A stretch of DNA of 64,000 bases. Source: Afifella pfennigii DSM 17143. GTDB lineage: Bacteria; Pseudomonadota; Alphaproteobacteria; Rhizobiales; Afifellaceae. Shown piece after piece: positions 1 to 8,590 of the stretch (the first letter of the stretch is position 1; each line of letters starts with the position of its first letter). The DNA lies in contig NZ_JHZK01000016.1 in the NCBI RefSeq assembly GCF_000688515.1, positions 1-64,000 on the forward strand, given 5' to 3'. The notes beneath the pieces are model-generated. The model saw only the letters and a program-made list of their open reading frames with translations, was not told where the DNA came from and did not search any database. The position numbers and the translations under genes were made by a program.

Positions 1-69
1 GATGATCTGGTCGAGCCGGGCGCGGAACAGGTCATCGGTGAGCTCGCGATTGGGCGCTCTCGGTCGCAT
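1..69 (-). CDS. IS5-type transposase, N-terminal fragment cut by the window edge
   Basis: Read on the minus strand, an ATG at 69 follows an AGAGGT ribosome-binding site and opens a frame that runs off the left edge. The first 23 residues include DDLFRARLDQII, which resembles the start of IS5-family transposases (the region before the usual HPLVKLAGxIDW segment). Only the N-terminus is visible, so intactness and inverted repeats cannot be judged. The following ~260 bases up to the acetamidase gene would hold the end of the element, but I could not define a terminal repeat. Confidence 0.5.
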   Translation of the reverse strand, partial: MRPRAPNRELTDDLFRARLDQII

Positions 70-334
70 CGTCACCTCTCGTGATCCTCTCAATCGAATC
101 ACGGAAAGGCGCCGCCGGGAATCCCCAAACCGCATGCGAAATCGCAAGGTTCCGCAGGCTCAAGCCACCGAATCCTGCAAAACCGAAACCTTGCGAGAGA
201 CCGAAATCCGTCGACTATCAGCCGCTTATGCGTTCTTCACAGTCAACTGCATCACACCAGCGGCTGGCAGGATGGCGAGGGGCGCACCCACTTCGAGGCG
301 GGCGCCGCGGCCTAAACGCGCCGCGGCGTGGGCC

Positions 335-1657
335 TCAAAGACCGTATTGCTCGCGGGCGTAGTCGCCGAGGCCGACGGCATCGAGCTTGGCGAGCGGGGC
401 CAGGAAGGTCACCTGGATGACGCCGGGGGCGCGACCGATCTCGATGGCGCCGTTGATGGTGGCGCGGTTGCGCACTTCGGGGACGCTGACATCCAGGAGC
501 TTGGCCGCGCGGGCAAGGCCGTTCTCGATGGCGTCGTTGAGATTGGCGGCGGTGCCGATGACGGAAATCGGCGCAAGCTCCTCCATCTCCGAGACGCCCC
601 ATTTGGCGGCCAGGCGCTTGCCCTTCGCCTTCTCGGCGGAAGAGAACGGACGGGCGAGCGGCGGCAGATCCTCCCGAAGCGGAAACAGCACCGGCCCGTC
701 GAGCGGGTAGTTCTTCACCACCTCCACCTGCAGCGTGACGCTGCCGGCGACATCCATCGTATGGCCGGCGATCTCGCCATCGCCCTGACCGGCATGCATG
801 TCGCCCATATAGAGGCCGGCGCCCGGCACCTTCACCGGGGCGACGAGGATGGCGCCGGCGCGCACGGCGTCGATGTCCATATGGCCGTCGGTCTTGTTTT
901 CCGCCAGATCCTCCGCCGTGAAGGCATAAGCGTGCGGCGCGCCGACGAGGAAGGCGCCGAAATCGCCGGCATTGTGGCTGTCCGGCATCGCCTTCGAAGG
1001 ACACGTGCCAAGCTGGCCGAGGAAGGGCCGCATGCGCACCAGCGTGCCGGGCATGTCGGAGGGGGCATAGGTCAGGATCGAGTGCTGCCGGCTCTCATCG
1101 GGCAGCGCGGCGTAGTGATTGGCGTTTCTGGCGATCGTCTCGGCCGCCTCACGCGGCAGGGTCAGGCCGACGGCGCGGGTTTCGTCGAAGGTGACGGTGT
1201 AGCCGTGCACCACCTCAAAGGGCTTCACCGGATTGCCACAGACGTCGCATCGCACCGCATCCTGGCCGATGCCCTCCACATGTGTCTGCGGCCAGACGGC
1301 ATCGCAGGTCGGGCAGCGCGCCGCCACATAGGGATCGCCGAGGCAGAAGCCTTCCGGCGAAGAATCGTGCCCGGAAGCCGTGGCGATGGAGGTGACGGTG
1401 ATGTCGCGGATGCGGATGGCGAGGCCGTCGCCGGGCTCGGCGCCCTCGATGCGCACCGGCTGCGTGACCTCATGCCCGCCGCGCAGGCTCGGCGTGATCA
1501 TCGGCCCCCAGCAGCCCGGCGCGGTGTTGGCGATGACCGTGCCGCCATCCTCCACCGGGCCGAGCATCGGCTCGTTCGGATCGAGGACGCTGTTGGTGAA
1601 GCCGTGGACGACCACGCTCCGCTGGGCCGGCTTTTGCGCGTACATTCCCTCAGCCAT
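335..1657 (-). CDS. acetamidase/formamidase family protein
   Basis: FmdA/AmdA-family amidohydrolase of 440 residues, expected to hydrolyse a short-chain amide to ammonia and the acid in the cytoplasm. Family features include the early GCWGP stretch (about 49-53), the HNAGDFGAFL segment and the central GDMHAGQGDGE motif. Between about 115 and 140 there are two CxxC pairs (CPTC and CDVC), which look like a small zinc-ribbon insertion. The start at 1657 is chosen over an ATG at 1693 because AGGAG lies 6 bases upstream of it. It is the last gene of a six-gene minus-strand operon with an ABC transporter, which suggests the imported substrate is, or yields, an amide. The true amide is unknown. Confidence 0.85.
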   Translation of the reverse strand: MAEGMYAQKPAQRSVVVHGFTNSVLDPNEPMLGPVEDGGTVIANTAPGCWGPMITPSLRGGHEVTQPVRIEGAEPGDGLAIRIRDITVTSIATASGHDSSPEGFCLGDPYVAARCPTCDAVWPQTHVEGIGQDAVRCDVCGNPVKPFEVVHGYTVTFDETRAVGLTLPREAAETIARNANHYAALPDESRQHSILTYAPSDMPGTLVRMRPFLGQLGTCPSKAMPDSHNAGDFGAFLVGAPHAYAFTAEDLAENKTDGHMDIDAVRAGAILVAPVKVPGAGLYMGDMHAGQGDGEIAGHTMDVAGSVTLQVEVVKNYPLDGPVLFPLREDLPPLARPFSSAEKAKGKRLAAKWGVSEMEELAPISVIGTAANLNDAIENGLARAAKLLDVSVPEVRNRATINGAIEIGRAPGVIQVTFLAPLAKLDAVGLGDYAREQYGL

Positions 1658-1854
1658 CTGCAGCTCCTGTTTTTTCTGGCTTTCCAGATACATATTAGGT
1701 CGGCGCGGGCCGCCGTCATCGCCCGCGGGCGGGTTTCAGCTACGCGTTGAACGCCGCTCTCATCCGCTCAGGCAGATGCTCGCGGCCCGCTCTGGCGGCG
1801 TTTTCCAAGCGACGCGCCGCAAAGGCTGCTTGGGCCGAGCGCCGTTACAGCCAC

Positions 1855-2712
1855 CTATTCATCGGCATGGCGCTTTTCGAATTCCCAGACCCGCTCAAAG
1901 CCCATCAGGCGGGTGAAATCGGAAAACGGGTAAAGCTCGCCCTCATAGCCCGCGCTGGAGCCCTCACGGCGGATCCTGCCGTAGACGGCGCGCAGGGCAC
2001 CGCCCGCGGCGAGGAAGCCGGAAGCCGGGAAGATGGCAAGCCGGTAGCCGAGCTCCTCCAGGCGCGACTTGCCCAGGAGAGGGGTACGCCCGCCCTCCAC
2101 CATGTTGGCGACGAGCGGCAGGTCGATGGCACGGCAGATGCGCTCCATCTCCTCTTCCGTTTCCGGCGATTCCACGAAGAGCACATCGGCGCCCGCCTCC
2201 GCATAGGCGTCGGCGCGCCGCAGCGCCTCGTCAAGGCCATGCGCGGTGCGCGCATCGGTGCGCGCGATGACGAGGAAGTCGGAGGAATCGCGCGCCGCCA
2301 CGGCGACCTTGATCTTGCGCACCATCTCCTCCAGCGCGACGACGCGCCGGCCGGGGGTATGGCCGCATTTTTTCGGAAATTCCTGGTCCTCGATCTGGAT
2401 CGCCGCCGCGCCGGCGCGCTCATAGCCGCGCACGGTGAAGTCGACATTGAGCAAGCCACCATAGCCGGTGTCGCCGTCGGCGATGAGCGGCGTGCGGCAG
2501 CCACCGGCGATGGCCGCGACCCTTCCCACCATGTCGGTGAAGGTGGCAAGGCCCGCATCGGGCAGGCCGAGATGAGAAGCGACAGTGCCAAAGCCGGTCA
2601 TATAGAGCGCCTCGAACCCTGTCTCGTCGGCGATCTTGGCGGAGATCATGTCGAACACGCCGGGGGCGGAGAGCAATCGCGGCTGGGAGAGGCGCTGCTT
2701 CAGAGACGTCAT
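1855..2712 (-). CDS. isocitrate lyase/PEP mutase family protein
   Basis: A 285-residue TIM-barrel enzyme of the isocitrate lyase/phosphoenolpyruvate mutase superfamily, which makes or breaks C-C or P-C bonds next to a carboxylate using Mg2+. It has the metal-binding DGDTGYGG (about 79-86), EDQ (109-111) and the active-site loop KKCGH (about 114-118), and is of normal length. This subgroup contains oxaloacetate decarboxylases, methylisocitrate lyase-like and carboxyphosphonoenolpyruvate mutase-like proteins that cannot be separated by eye. It lies between the second permease and the acetamidase gene in one operon, so a role in processing the imported compound's carbon skeleton is likely. Confidence 0.85.
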   Translation of the reverse strand: MTSLKQRLSQPRLLSAPGVFDMISAKIADETGFEALYMTGFGTVASHLGLPDAGLATFTDMVGRVAAIAGGCRTPLIADGDTGYGGLLNVDFTVRGYERAGAAAIQIEDQEFPKKCGHTPGRRVVALEEMVRKIKVAVAARDSSDFLVIARTDARTAHGLDEALRRADAYAEAGADVLFVESPETEEEMERICRAIDLPLVANMVEGGRTPLLGKSRLEELGYRLAIFPASGFLAAGGALRAVYGRIRREGSSAGYEGELYPFSDFTRLMGFERVWEFEKRHADE

Positions 2713-2768
2713 GGGAGAAACATTCTGCTGTTTTCAGGGAAGGTGTGCTCGGCCGCGCTCCGCGCGCC

Positions 2769-3506
2769 CTAGAGGGCGCGGCGGTGCAAGCGATGATCGA
2801 GGTAGAGCAGGAGCGAGCTGATCAGCACCGCGACAAGGGCCAACATCACGATGACCGCCATCATGGTCGGCACGTCCAGCGTGCCGATGGACTTCATGAC
2901 GAGGTAGCCGAGGCCGCGCTGGGAGGCGAACATCTCGCCGATCAGCACGCCGAGAAGCGTGAGGGAGAAGCCGACCCGCAAGCCGGAGACGAGCTCGGGG
3001 ATGGCGGCTGGAACGATGACGGTCCTGACGAGCTGGCCGCGGCTCAGCCGCAGCACCCGCGCGGTCTTGAAATAGACCGGCGCAATGGCACGCACCGCCC
3101 CCATGGAGAAGATGATGATCGGGATGATGCCGTGGATGACGCCGAGCGCGATCTTGGCGGAGATGCCGAGCCCGAAAAGAAGCAGGATCACCGGATAGAG
3201 CGTGATTTTCGGCAGCGAGTAGAGCGAGACCAGCACCGGCTCTGCGACCTCGCCGGACAGGCGATGCATGCCGAGGGCAAGGCCGATGCCCATGCCCGCC
3301 GTGACGGCTATGAGGAGCGCATATCCGAGAGCGAGAAAGGTCTCAGACGCATGGCGCCAGAAGGAGGGGGTTGCAAGCAGCTCGGCGGCGCGGGCGAACG
3401 TCTGCGCCGGCGAGGCAAGCGCCAGGTCGCCAGCCAGCCAATAGAGCCCCTGCCAGACGAGCGCGAGGGCGAGAACCAGGAGGAGCGAATCGAGGATCTG
3501 CCGCAT
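2769..3506 (-). CDS. ABC transporter permease, NitT/TauT/SsuC type (second of two)
   Basis: A 245-residue inner-membrane permease with about six hydrophobic segments and the binding-protein-dependent transport motif region near SRGQLVRTVIVPAAIPELVSG, where the EAA loop contacts the ATPase. Length and pattern match SsuC/TauC/ThiX permeases that import small anions, sulfonates or pyrimidine-like compounds. It begins 3 bases after the upstream permease stops, preceded by GGGAG. Two non-identical permeases in this operon suggest a heterodimeric membrane channel. Confidence 0.88.
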   Translation of the reverse strand: MRQILDSLLLVLALALVWQGLYWLAGDLALASPAQTFARAAELLATPSFWRHASETFLALGYALLIAVTAGMGIGLALGMHRLSGEVAEPVLVSLYSLPKITLYPVILLLFGLGISAKIALGVIHGIIPIIIFSMGAVRAIAPVYFKTARVLRLSRGQLVRTVIVPAAIPELVSGLRVGFSLTLLGVLIGEMFASQRGLGYLVMKSIGTLDVPTMMAVIVMLALVAVLISSLLLYLDHRLHRRAL

Positions 3507-3509
3507 GGC

Positions 3510-4259
3510 TCAGCTCCCCCGCCGCTGCATGATCGCCTGCTCCCACATGTAGAGAACGGCGTTGATGAGCGTCACCAAGAGGATGATGAACAGCATCAGG
3601 GCGTACATCGTGCGGTTGTCGAAGGAGTTGAAGGCATAGGCGATGGAATAGCCGAGCCCGGAGGAAGACATGATGAACTCGGCTGCGATGACGCCGATGA
3701 AGGAATAGGCGATGGCCAGCTTGGTGCCGGTGAAAAGATGCGGCGCGGCGCTGGGCAGCTTGATCATCAGCGCCGTGCGGACCGGGCCCATGCCGAGCAC
3801 GGAGGCGGTCTTCAGGAGCACCGGCGGAATGCGGTCGAGACCGTTGATGGTGCTGATGATCATCGCCACGACGCCGAAGAGGAAGCCGATGGTGACGATG
3901 GGCAGGGCGTTGAGACCGAAGATGACGATGAGAAGCGGATAGAAGGCGAAGAAGGGGACGGCGTAATAGGTGGCCAGAAACGGATCCACGGCGCGGCGCA
4001 GACGCGGCAAGGAATGCAGGACGGCACCGCAGACGAAACCGACGCTGACCGCCAAGATCACGGCCATGAGAACGTTGGACAGCGTCTCCACGATGTCGGC
4101 CGTGATCGTGCCGTCGATCAAGAGCTGCCACAAATGCGCCGCCATGACGCTCGGCGGAATGACGAATTGCGGCGAGATGAGACCGCCGCGACAGGCCGCC
4201 TCCAGCGCCCCGACGCACAGAACGACGAAGAGGAGACGAATGGTGCCGGCGCGGCTCAT
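3510..4259 (-). CDS. ABC transporter permease, NitT/TauT/SsuC type (first of two)
   Basis: A 249-residue inner-membrane permease with the same architecture as its neighbour but clearly divergent sequence. The start at 4259 (MSRAGTIRLL) overlaps the ATPase stop codon by 4 bases (ATGA), which indicates translational coupling; a longer reading frame upstream only runs inside the ATPase gene and is ignored. The EAA-type loop lies in the ASVLGMGPVRTALMIKLPSAAP region. With the ATPase, second permease and binding protein it forms a complete importer. Confidence 0.88.
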   Translation of the reverse strand: MSRAGTIRLLFVVLCVGALEAACRGGLISPQFVIPPSVMAAHLWQLLIDGTITADIVETLSNVLMAVILAVSVGFVCGAVLHSLPRLRRAVDPFLATYYAVPFFAFYPLLIVIFGLNALPIVTIGFLFGVVAMIISTINGLDRIPPVLLKTASVLGMGPVRTALMIKLPSAAPHLFTGTKLAIAYSFIGVIAAEFIMSSSGLGYSIAYAFNSFDNRTMYALMLFIILLVTLINAVLYMWEQAIMQRRGS

Positions 4260-5101
4260 GCGCCCCCCCTCGCGGTCGCCTTGATGGATTCCTCGCGCAG
4301 GCGCTTCCACAGGCGGCTGGTGATCTGGCCGAAATGGTCTTCTGAGGCGATGCGGGAATCGCGCTCCTTCGGCCAGCCGGTCTCCAGCTCCTCCATGATG
4401 CGGCCCGGCCTCGCCGACATCACGGCGATGCGATCCGACAGCATCGCAGCCTCGTCGAGGGCATGGGTGATGAGCATCACCGTCGCCCCCGTCTCGCGCC
4501 ACAGCTTCAAAAGCTCGTCGCCCATCAAGAGGCGTGTCTGGGCGTCGAGCGCGCCGAAAGGCTCGTCCAGGAGGATGAGCCGCGGCTGCATGACCAGGGT
4601 GCGGGCGATGCAGACGCGCTGGCGCATGCCGCCGGAAAGCTGCGAGGGATAGGCGGCGGCGAAATCCTCAAGCCCCATGAAGCCGAGGGCGTAGCCGACG
4701 CGCCGCTCCACCTCGGCCGGGTCGGTCCCTTCGCGGCGGAGCCCGAAGGCGATGTTGTCCTTCACGCTCAACCAGGGGAAGGCGGCGTTCTCCTGAAAGA
4801 CGACGCCGATGCCGGGAGGCACCGATCCCGTCACCGGCGCCCCCTCGAACACAACCTTGCCCTCCGTCGGAGAGGAGAGGCCTGCCAGGACATCGAGAAG
4901 GGTCGATTTTCCGCATCCCGACGGCCCCACCACGGAGAAGAACTCGCCCTGGCGCAGCGCAAGATCGACGGGCCCCAAGGCGTGGACCCCGGGCGTCTTG
5001 CCCTTGGCGGCGTAGATGCGGGTCACCCCCGTCATCTCGGCGTGGAGCATCGGCGTCGACACGGAACGGTCGGCGCTCATCTTGACGACGGACGCAGCCA
5101 T
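4256..5101 (-). CDS. ABC transporter ATP-binding protein, SsuB/TauB type
   Basis: A 281-residue cytoplasmic ATPase powering the adjacent importer. Walker A GPSGCGKST is at about 59-67, the signature LSGGMRQR at about 155-162 and Walker B LILLDE at about 175-180, followed by the D-loop GALD and the H-loop LITH. GGGAGG precedes the ATG at a 6-base spacing. The gene lies directly downstream of the binding-protein gene and overlaps the first permease. It belongs to the nitrate/sulfonate/taurine subfamily; the substrate is not evident. Confidence 0.92.
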   Translation of the reverse strand: MAASVVKMSADRSVSTPMLHAEMTGVTRIYAAKGKTPGVHALGPVDLALRQGEFFSVVGPSGCGKSTLLDVLAGLSSPTEGKVVFEGAPVTGSVPPGIGVVFQENAAFPWLSVKDNIAFGLRREGTDPAEVERRVGYALGFMGLEDFAAAYPSQLSGGMRQRVCIARTLVMQPRLILLDEPFGALDAQTRLLMGDELLKLWRETGATVMLITHALDEAAMLSDRIAVMSARPGRIMEELETGWPKERDSRIASEDHFGQITSRLWKRLREESIKATARGGA

Positions 5102-5121
5102 GGCGGCCTCCCGCTCACCGA

Positions 5122-6111
5122 TTACTGCACGAAGGCGTCGTGGACGTACTTGTCCCAGTCCACGTCGCCATCCACCTCATCGATGATGCGCAAACCGTCG
5201 ATGAGATTGTCCATCGCCTCGATGTCGAACTCGCCGGTGCCCCAATAGTTGAGCTCGATCAGGTTGCGGATGGCGCGCAGCGCCAGATCGGGATCCATCT
5301 CGTAATGCTTGGCGACGATCTGCGCCGTCTCCTCCGGATTGGCGTAGACGAACTCCACGCCCTTGCGGCGCGCCTCCACCAGGGCCTTGACGGTATCGGC
5401 TTCCTCCTCAAGGAACTGCGAGGTGGTGACGCCGACGGTCTGGGTCATGCGCGGCAGTTCGTCCTTGATCTGGAAGACCGGCCGGTAGCGATCCTGAAGC
5501 CTCGCCCAGACCGGATCCATGATCGGGGCTGCGACGACGGCGCCTTCGTTGAGCATGGTGAGACCCGCTCCGAGGCCGCCCGCAGCGACCAGATCCATCT
5601 CCAGGCCGTGCTTGTCGGCCATCATGGTGATCAGCATATCGGTGACGGATTTGGGGTTGGTGAAGGCGACTTTCTGGCCAGAAAGGTCGGCGACCGACTG
5701 GATGGGGGAATCCGGCAGCGTCACCCAGAGGATCTCGCCGGTGGTCTTGACGCCGGTATGGACGATCTTGAGGTCGACGCCCTGATTGATCGCCGCGACG
5801 ACGGCGGAAAGCGCCACCTCGCCATAGGGCAGCCCCGCCGCCATGACGTTGCGCATGGTGGTGCCGCCGCCCTTGGAGGTGATGACGCCGGTGACGTCGA
5901 CGCCGGCATCGCGGTAGTAGCCCTTCTCCATGGCGACCGCATAAGGCGCGCCGTACATCAAAACGCCCCAATGCGTCACGGTGATCTCGGCCGCCTCGGC
6001 CCTTTCGGAAAGCTGCGGCACGGCCGTGGCAAGACCTATGGCGAGCGCCAGGGCGGCACAGGCCGTGCGGGCCACTCCCTTCAGGGCCTTGGCAGCAGAC
6101 AAATGCATCAT
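5122..6111 (-). CDS. ABC transporter substrate-binding protein, NMT1/THI5-like
   Basis: A 329-residue periplasmic binding protein. It starts MMHLSAAK with an N-terminal basic/hydrophobic signal peptide (about 1-37, cleavage near ERAEA). The mature part follows the NMT1/SsuA fold: an early ITVTHWGVLMYGAPYAVAMEKGYYRDAGV segment, then the GGGTTMRNVMAAG ligand loop. The ATG at 6111 has AGGAGG 6 bases upstream, overruling a longer frame that begins at 6330. It is the first gene of the minus-strand amide-utilisation operon, transcribed away from the GntR gene. Confidence 0.88.
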   Translation of the reverse strand: MMHLSAAKALKGVARTACAALALAIGLATAVPQLSERAEAAEITVTHWGVLMYGAPYAVAMEKGYYRDAGVDVTGVITSKGGGTTMRNVMAAGLPYGEVALSAVVAAINQGVDLKIVHTGVKTTGEILWVTLPDSPIQSVADLSGQKVAFTNPKSVTDMLITMMADKHGLEMDLVAAGGLGAGLTMLNEGAVVAAPIMDPVWARLQDRYRPVFQIKDELPRMTQTVGVTTSQFLEEEADTVKALVEARRKGVEFVYANPEETAQIVAKHYEMDPDLALRAIRNLIELNYWGTGEFDIEAMDNLIDGLRIIDEVDGDVDWDKYVHDAFVQ

Positions 6112-6394
6112 TCGTTTCCTCCTTGTGGTGGACGATCCCGGTTTTTCGGGTTTCGCCGTCGCTGCGATGCGATGGACAGCACGTCGATGAACGGGCATGC
6201 GCGCCGAGCGTGCGACCGGCGCGCACATGGGGCAGTCCCCTTTGCGAGGGACGAGCTCGTGAGGGGCGAGGGTCATGCCGCGAAGGTGCCCGGCCGCTCC
6301 GGCCGCAAGCTGGCGAGCCAACTGCCGCAAAGCCGACGAGGCCGGTATCTGGAAAGACGAGGCGACTGGCGCAAACGTGCAGCGGGCTCCGGCA

Positions 6395-6404
6395 CGTTGT
6401 ATAC
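6395..6404. promoter_or_regulatory. candidate GntR half-operator, CGTTGTATAC copy 1
   Basis: The ten bases CGTTGTATAC recur identically at 6469-6478, 74 bases away, both in the divergent promoter region. This copy lacks the last AA of the palindrome (it continues TCCC), so it is a weaker dyad. Confidence 0.45.
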
Positions 6405-6470
6405 TCCCTTCGGGCAGAATGGCCGAACTTACGCGCCAAACCGCGATTTTCCGTTGATGCTATAAGTTCG

Positions 6471-6480
6471 TTGTATACAA
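6471..6480. promoter_or_regulatory. palindromic operator TTGTATACAA in the divergent intergenic region
   Basis: A perfect 10-bp palindrome 30 bases before the GntR start and about 360 bases before the transporter operon. TTGT-N-ACAA type dyads are typical sites of FadR/FCD-subfamily GntR repressors. The 399-base gap between 6111 and 6511 therefore holds the control region for both transcripts. A related TGTATACA also occurs inside the regulator gene at 6927-6934. Confidence 0.6.
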
Positions 6481-6510
6481 AGCAAGCATGAAACGATCAG
6501 GTGACGCAGA

Positions 6511-7194
6511 ATGCAGGGGCTGAAAAAGAAGACGGCGGAGACAGGCGGGCAGCGCGCCGCCGAGGTTGCCTATTCCGCCATTCGGACAGGCATCCTCAAC
6601 AGCCGCTGGAAGGGCGGCAGCCATCTGCGCGAGCAGGAGCTCGCCTCGGCCATCGGCGTCAGCCGCACGCCGGTGCGCGAAGCCCTGCGCCGGCTCAACG
6701 CGGAGGGTTTGGTAACGCTGGTTCCCAATCTCGGCGCCCGCGTCAACGATTGGAAAGCGCACGATCTCGACGAGATTTTCGGCCTGCGGGCGCTCCTGGA
6801 GAGCTATGCGGTCGAGCTTGCAGCCTCACGTATCGGCGAAGATGAGATCGCCGAGCTGAAGCGCCTTTGCGAGAAAATGGAAGGCCTCATCGTGGAGGGC
6901 CAGCGGATCGACCATCAGAGGATGTCTGTATACAATGACCGCTTCCACGGCATCCTCTACGAGGCCTCCGGCAACGGGCGCCTGCGACAACTTCTCAAAC
7001 AGGTGGTTGAGATGCCCCTGGTGCTGCGCACCTTTGCCCGCTACGAGCGGCGCGACCTGATGCGCAGCATGAATCACCACCGGGAAATCGTGGAGGCGCT
7101 GCAGGCCAAAGATGGAGCCTGGGCAGCCTCCGTCATGCGCTCGCATGTGCGTGCCGGACGCGCGGTCTTTCTCGACGCGGCGACATCCTCCTAA
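6511..7194 (+). CDS. GntR family transcriptional regulator, FCD domain
   Basis: A 227-residue DNA-binding regulator. The N-terminal winged helix (about 15-80) has the GntR signature REQELASAIGVSRTPVREAL followed by LVTLVPNLGARV. The C-terminal helical FCD ligand domain includes DEIFGLRALLESYAVELA, the metal/ligand-side DRFHGILYEASGN and the final HHREIVEAL and SHVRAG histidines. It is divergent from the amide-utilisation operon and sits beside a TTGTATACAA palindrome, so it most likely represses that operon and itself until a small organic acid or the transported compound binds. Confidence 0.9.
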   Translation: MQGLKKKTAETGGQRAAEVAYSAIRTGILNSRWKGGSHLREQELASAIGVSRTPVREALRRLNAEGLVTLVPNLGARVNDWKAHDLDEIFGLRALLESYAVELAASRIGEDEIAELKRLCEKMEGLIVEGQRIDHQRMSVYNDRFHGILYEASGNGRLRQLLKQVVEMPLVLRTFARYERRDLMRSMNHHREIVEALQAKDGAWAASVMRSHVRAGRAVFLDAATSS

Positions 7195-7506
7195 GCCCAC
7201 CGCAACGCCCGCATGGCGGCAGGGCGGGCTCCGTCCGCGACCTTACGGCGGGTGCGGGGGCCTTTCTTCGGCTCCGACATCAACCGCCCTTTAAGGTCGC
7301 GCGAGACCGGCGATGTCGCGCCTGAAACCGCAGCAGGTACGGTTCGGCGGCCTCTCCGATCGGCGCAGAGCCATCACGCCGGCGCAGGCCCAGAAAGAAG
7401 CTTTTGGGGTCCTTTGAGACCTTTCGTCCCGTCGGTTGACGGGTTGTAGCGCGTGTGCGTTGATCGCGGTGCAGTGGCAAACGCAAGAATGCACGGGAGG
7501 ACAATC
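7195..7506. other. 312-base intergenic region before the TRAP operon
   Basis: No convincing coding sequence is seen. It must contain the promoter of the TRAP operon. A TTGAC at 7436-7440 could be a -35 element but no good -10 follows. GGGAGG at 7495-7500 is the ribosome-binding site of the receptor gene. Confidence 0.4.
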
Positions 7507-8475
7507 ATGAGAAAAGTCGCAGTCGGAGCCGCCGCCGCCCTCGTGGCGGGCAGCATGTCGTTCGGCGCCTCTGCGCAACAGCAATTCATCACCATCGGCA
7601 CCGGCGGCGTGACGGGCGTCTATTATCCGACCGGCGGCGCAGTCTGCCGCCTGGTCAATCGCGACCGGGCCGAGCACGGCTATCGCTGCTCGGCGGAATC
7701 GACCGGCGGATCGGTCTACAACCTCAATACGATCCGCGCCGGTGAGCTCGATTTCGGTGTGGTGCAGTCGGACTGGCAGTACCATGCCTACCAGGGCAGC
7801 TCCGACAATTTCGAAAGCGCCGGCCCCAACGAGGATTTGAGGGCGGTGTTCTCGATCCATCCGGAGCCTTTCACCCTGGTGGTCCACCCCGACAGCGGCA
7901 TTCAGTCCCTGGAGGATTTGAAGGGTAAGCGCGTCAATGTCGGCAATCCCGGTTCCGGCCAGCGCGGCACCATGGAACTGCTGATGGGCGAACTGGGCTG
8001 GACCCTGGACGACTTCACCGTCGCCGCCGAGCTCGCCGCCGCCCAGATGCCGGCCGCGCTCTGCGACGGCCAAATCGACGCCTATGTCTACGTCGTCGGG
8101 CATCCGAGCGCCAACATCACCGAAGCGGTGACGACTTGCGGCGCCCAACTCATCGATGTCGAACACGAGGTCGTCGACCGGCTGGTGGAGGCAAATCCCT
8201 ACTACCGCGTCGCAACCATCCCCGCCGGCACCTATGAGGGCCAGGACGGGGACGTCACCACCTGGGGCGTCGGCGCAACCTTGGTGACCTCAGCCTCCGT
8301 GCCCGAGGATGCGGTCTACGCCGTGGTCAAGGCCGTCTTCGACAATTTCGAGGACTTCAAGGGCCTGCACCCGGCCTTCGCCGGCCTGAAGGAGGAGGAG
8401 ATGATCTCCGACGGGCTGTCCGCGCCGCTCCATGACGGCGCCAAGCGCTATTACGAAGAGCGCGGCTGGATGTAA
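7507..8475 (+). CDS. TAXI family TRAP transporter solute-binding protein
   Basis: A 322-residue periplasmic receptor. The signal peptide [20 protein letters not shown] ends near ASAQQ. The mature protein starts with the family's [24 protein letters not shown] stretch and the STGGSVYNL ligand segment that define TAXI receptors. TAXI-TRAP systems use an ion gradient rather than ATP; characterised members take up glutamate, proline or other carboxylates, but the ligand here is unknown. The ATG at 7507 has GGGAGG 6 bases upstream. It is first in an operon with the fused permease. Confidence 0.92.
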   Translation: MRKVAVGAAAALVAGSMSFGASAQQQFITIGTGGVTGVYYPTGGAVCRLVNRDRAEHGYRCSAESTGGSVYNLNTIRAGELDFGVVQSDWQYHAYQGSSDNFESAGPNEDLRAVFSIHPEPFTLVVHPDSGIQSLEDLKGKRVNVGNPGSGQRGTMELLMGELGWTLDDFTVAAELAAAQMPAALCDGQIDAYVYVVGHPSANITEAVTTCGAQLIDVEHEVVDRLVEANPYYRVATIPAGTYEGQDGDVTTWGVGATLVTSASVPEDAVYAVVKAVFDNFEDFKGLHPAFAGLKEEEMISDGLSAPLHDGAKRYYEERGWM

Positions 8476-8494
8476 TCCAGCCATGCGCGAAGAG

Positions 8495-8519
8495 GTGCCG
8501 GGCGGCCGACGCCCGGCAC
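8495..8519. terminator. 10-bp perfect hairpin between TRAP receptor and permease genes
   Basis: The arm GTGCCGGGCG at 8495-8504 pairs with CGCCCGGCAC at 8510-8519 around a 5-base loop. No T-run follows, so it is not a standard intrinsic terminator. Its place after a periplasmic receptor gene suggests partial termination or 3'-end protection that keeps receptor mRNA in excess over permease mRNA. Confidence 0.55.
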
Positions 8520-8590
8520 GCCCCATGCTTCTGACACGGGACATCCAACACACCGCCGGGCGGATTCCGCACCGATAAGAGGGCATGCCG

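Noticed and set aside
2-1750. 582-residue plus-strand frame opposite the acetamidase gene
   Set aside because: Antisense shadow of a clear family gene; low-complexity composition.
2745-4652. 635-residue plus-strand frame opposite the ABC permease genes
   Set aside because: Very rich in Asp, Glu, His, Arg and Gly with no domain, exactly antisense to well-conserved transporter genes; a GC-composition artefact.
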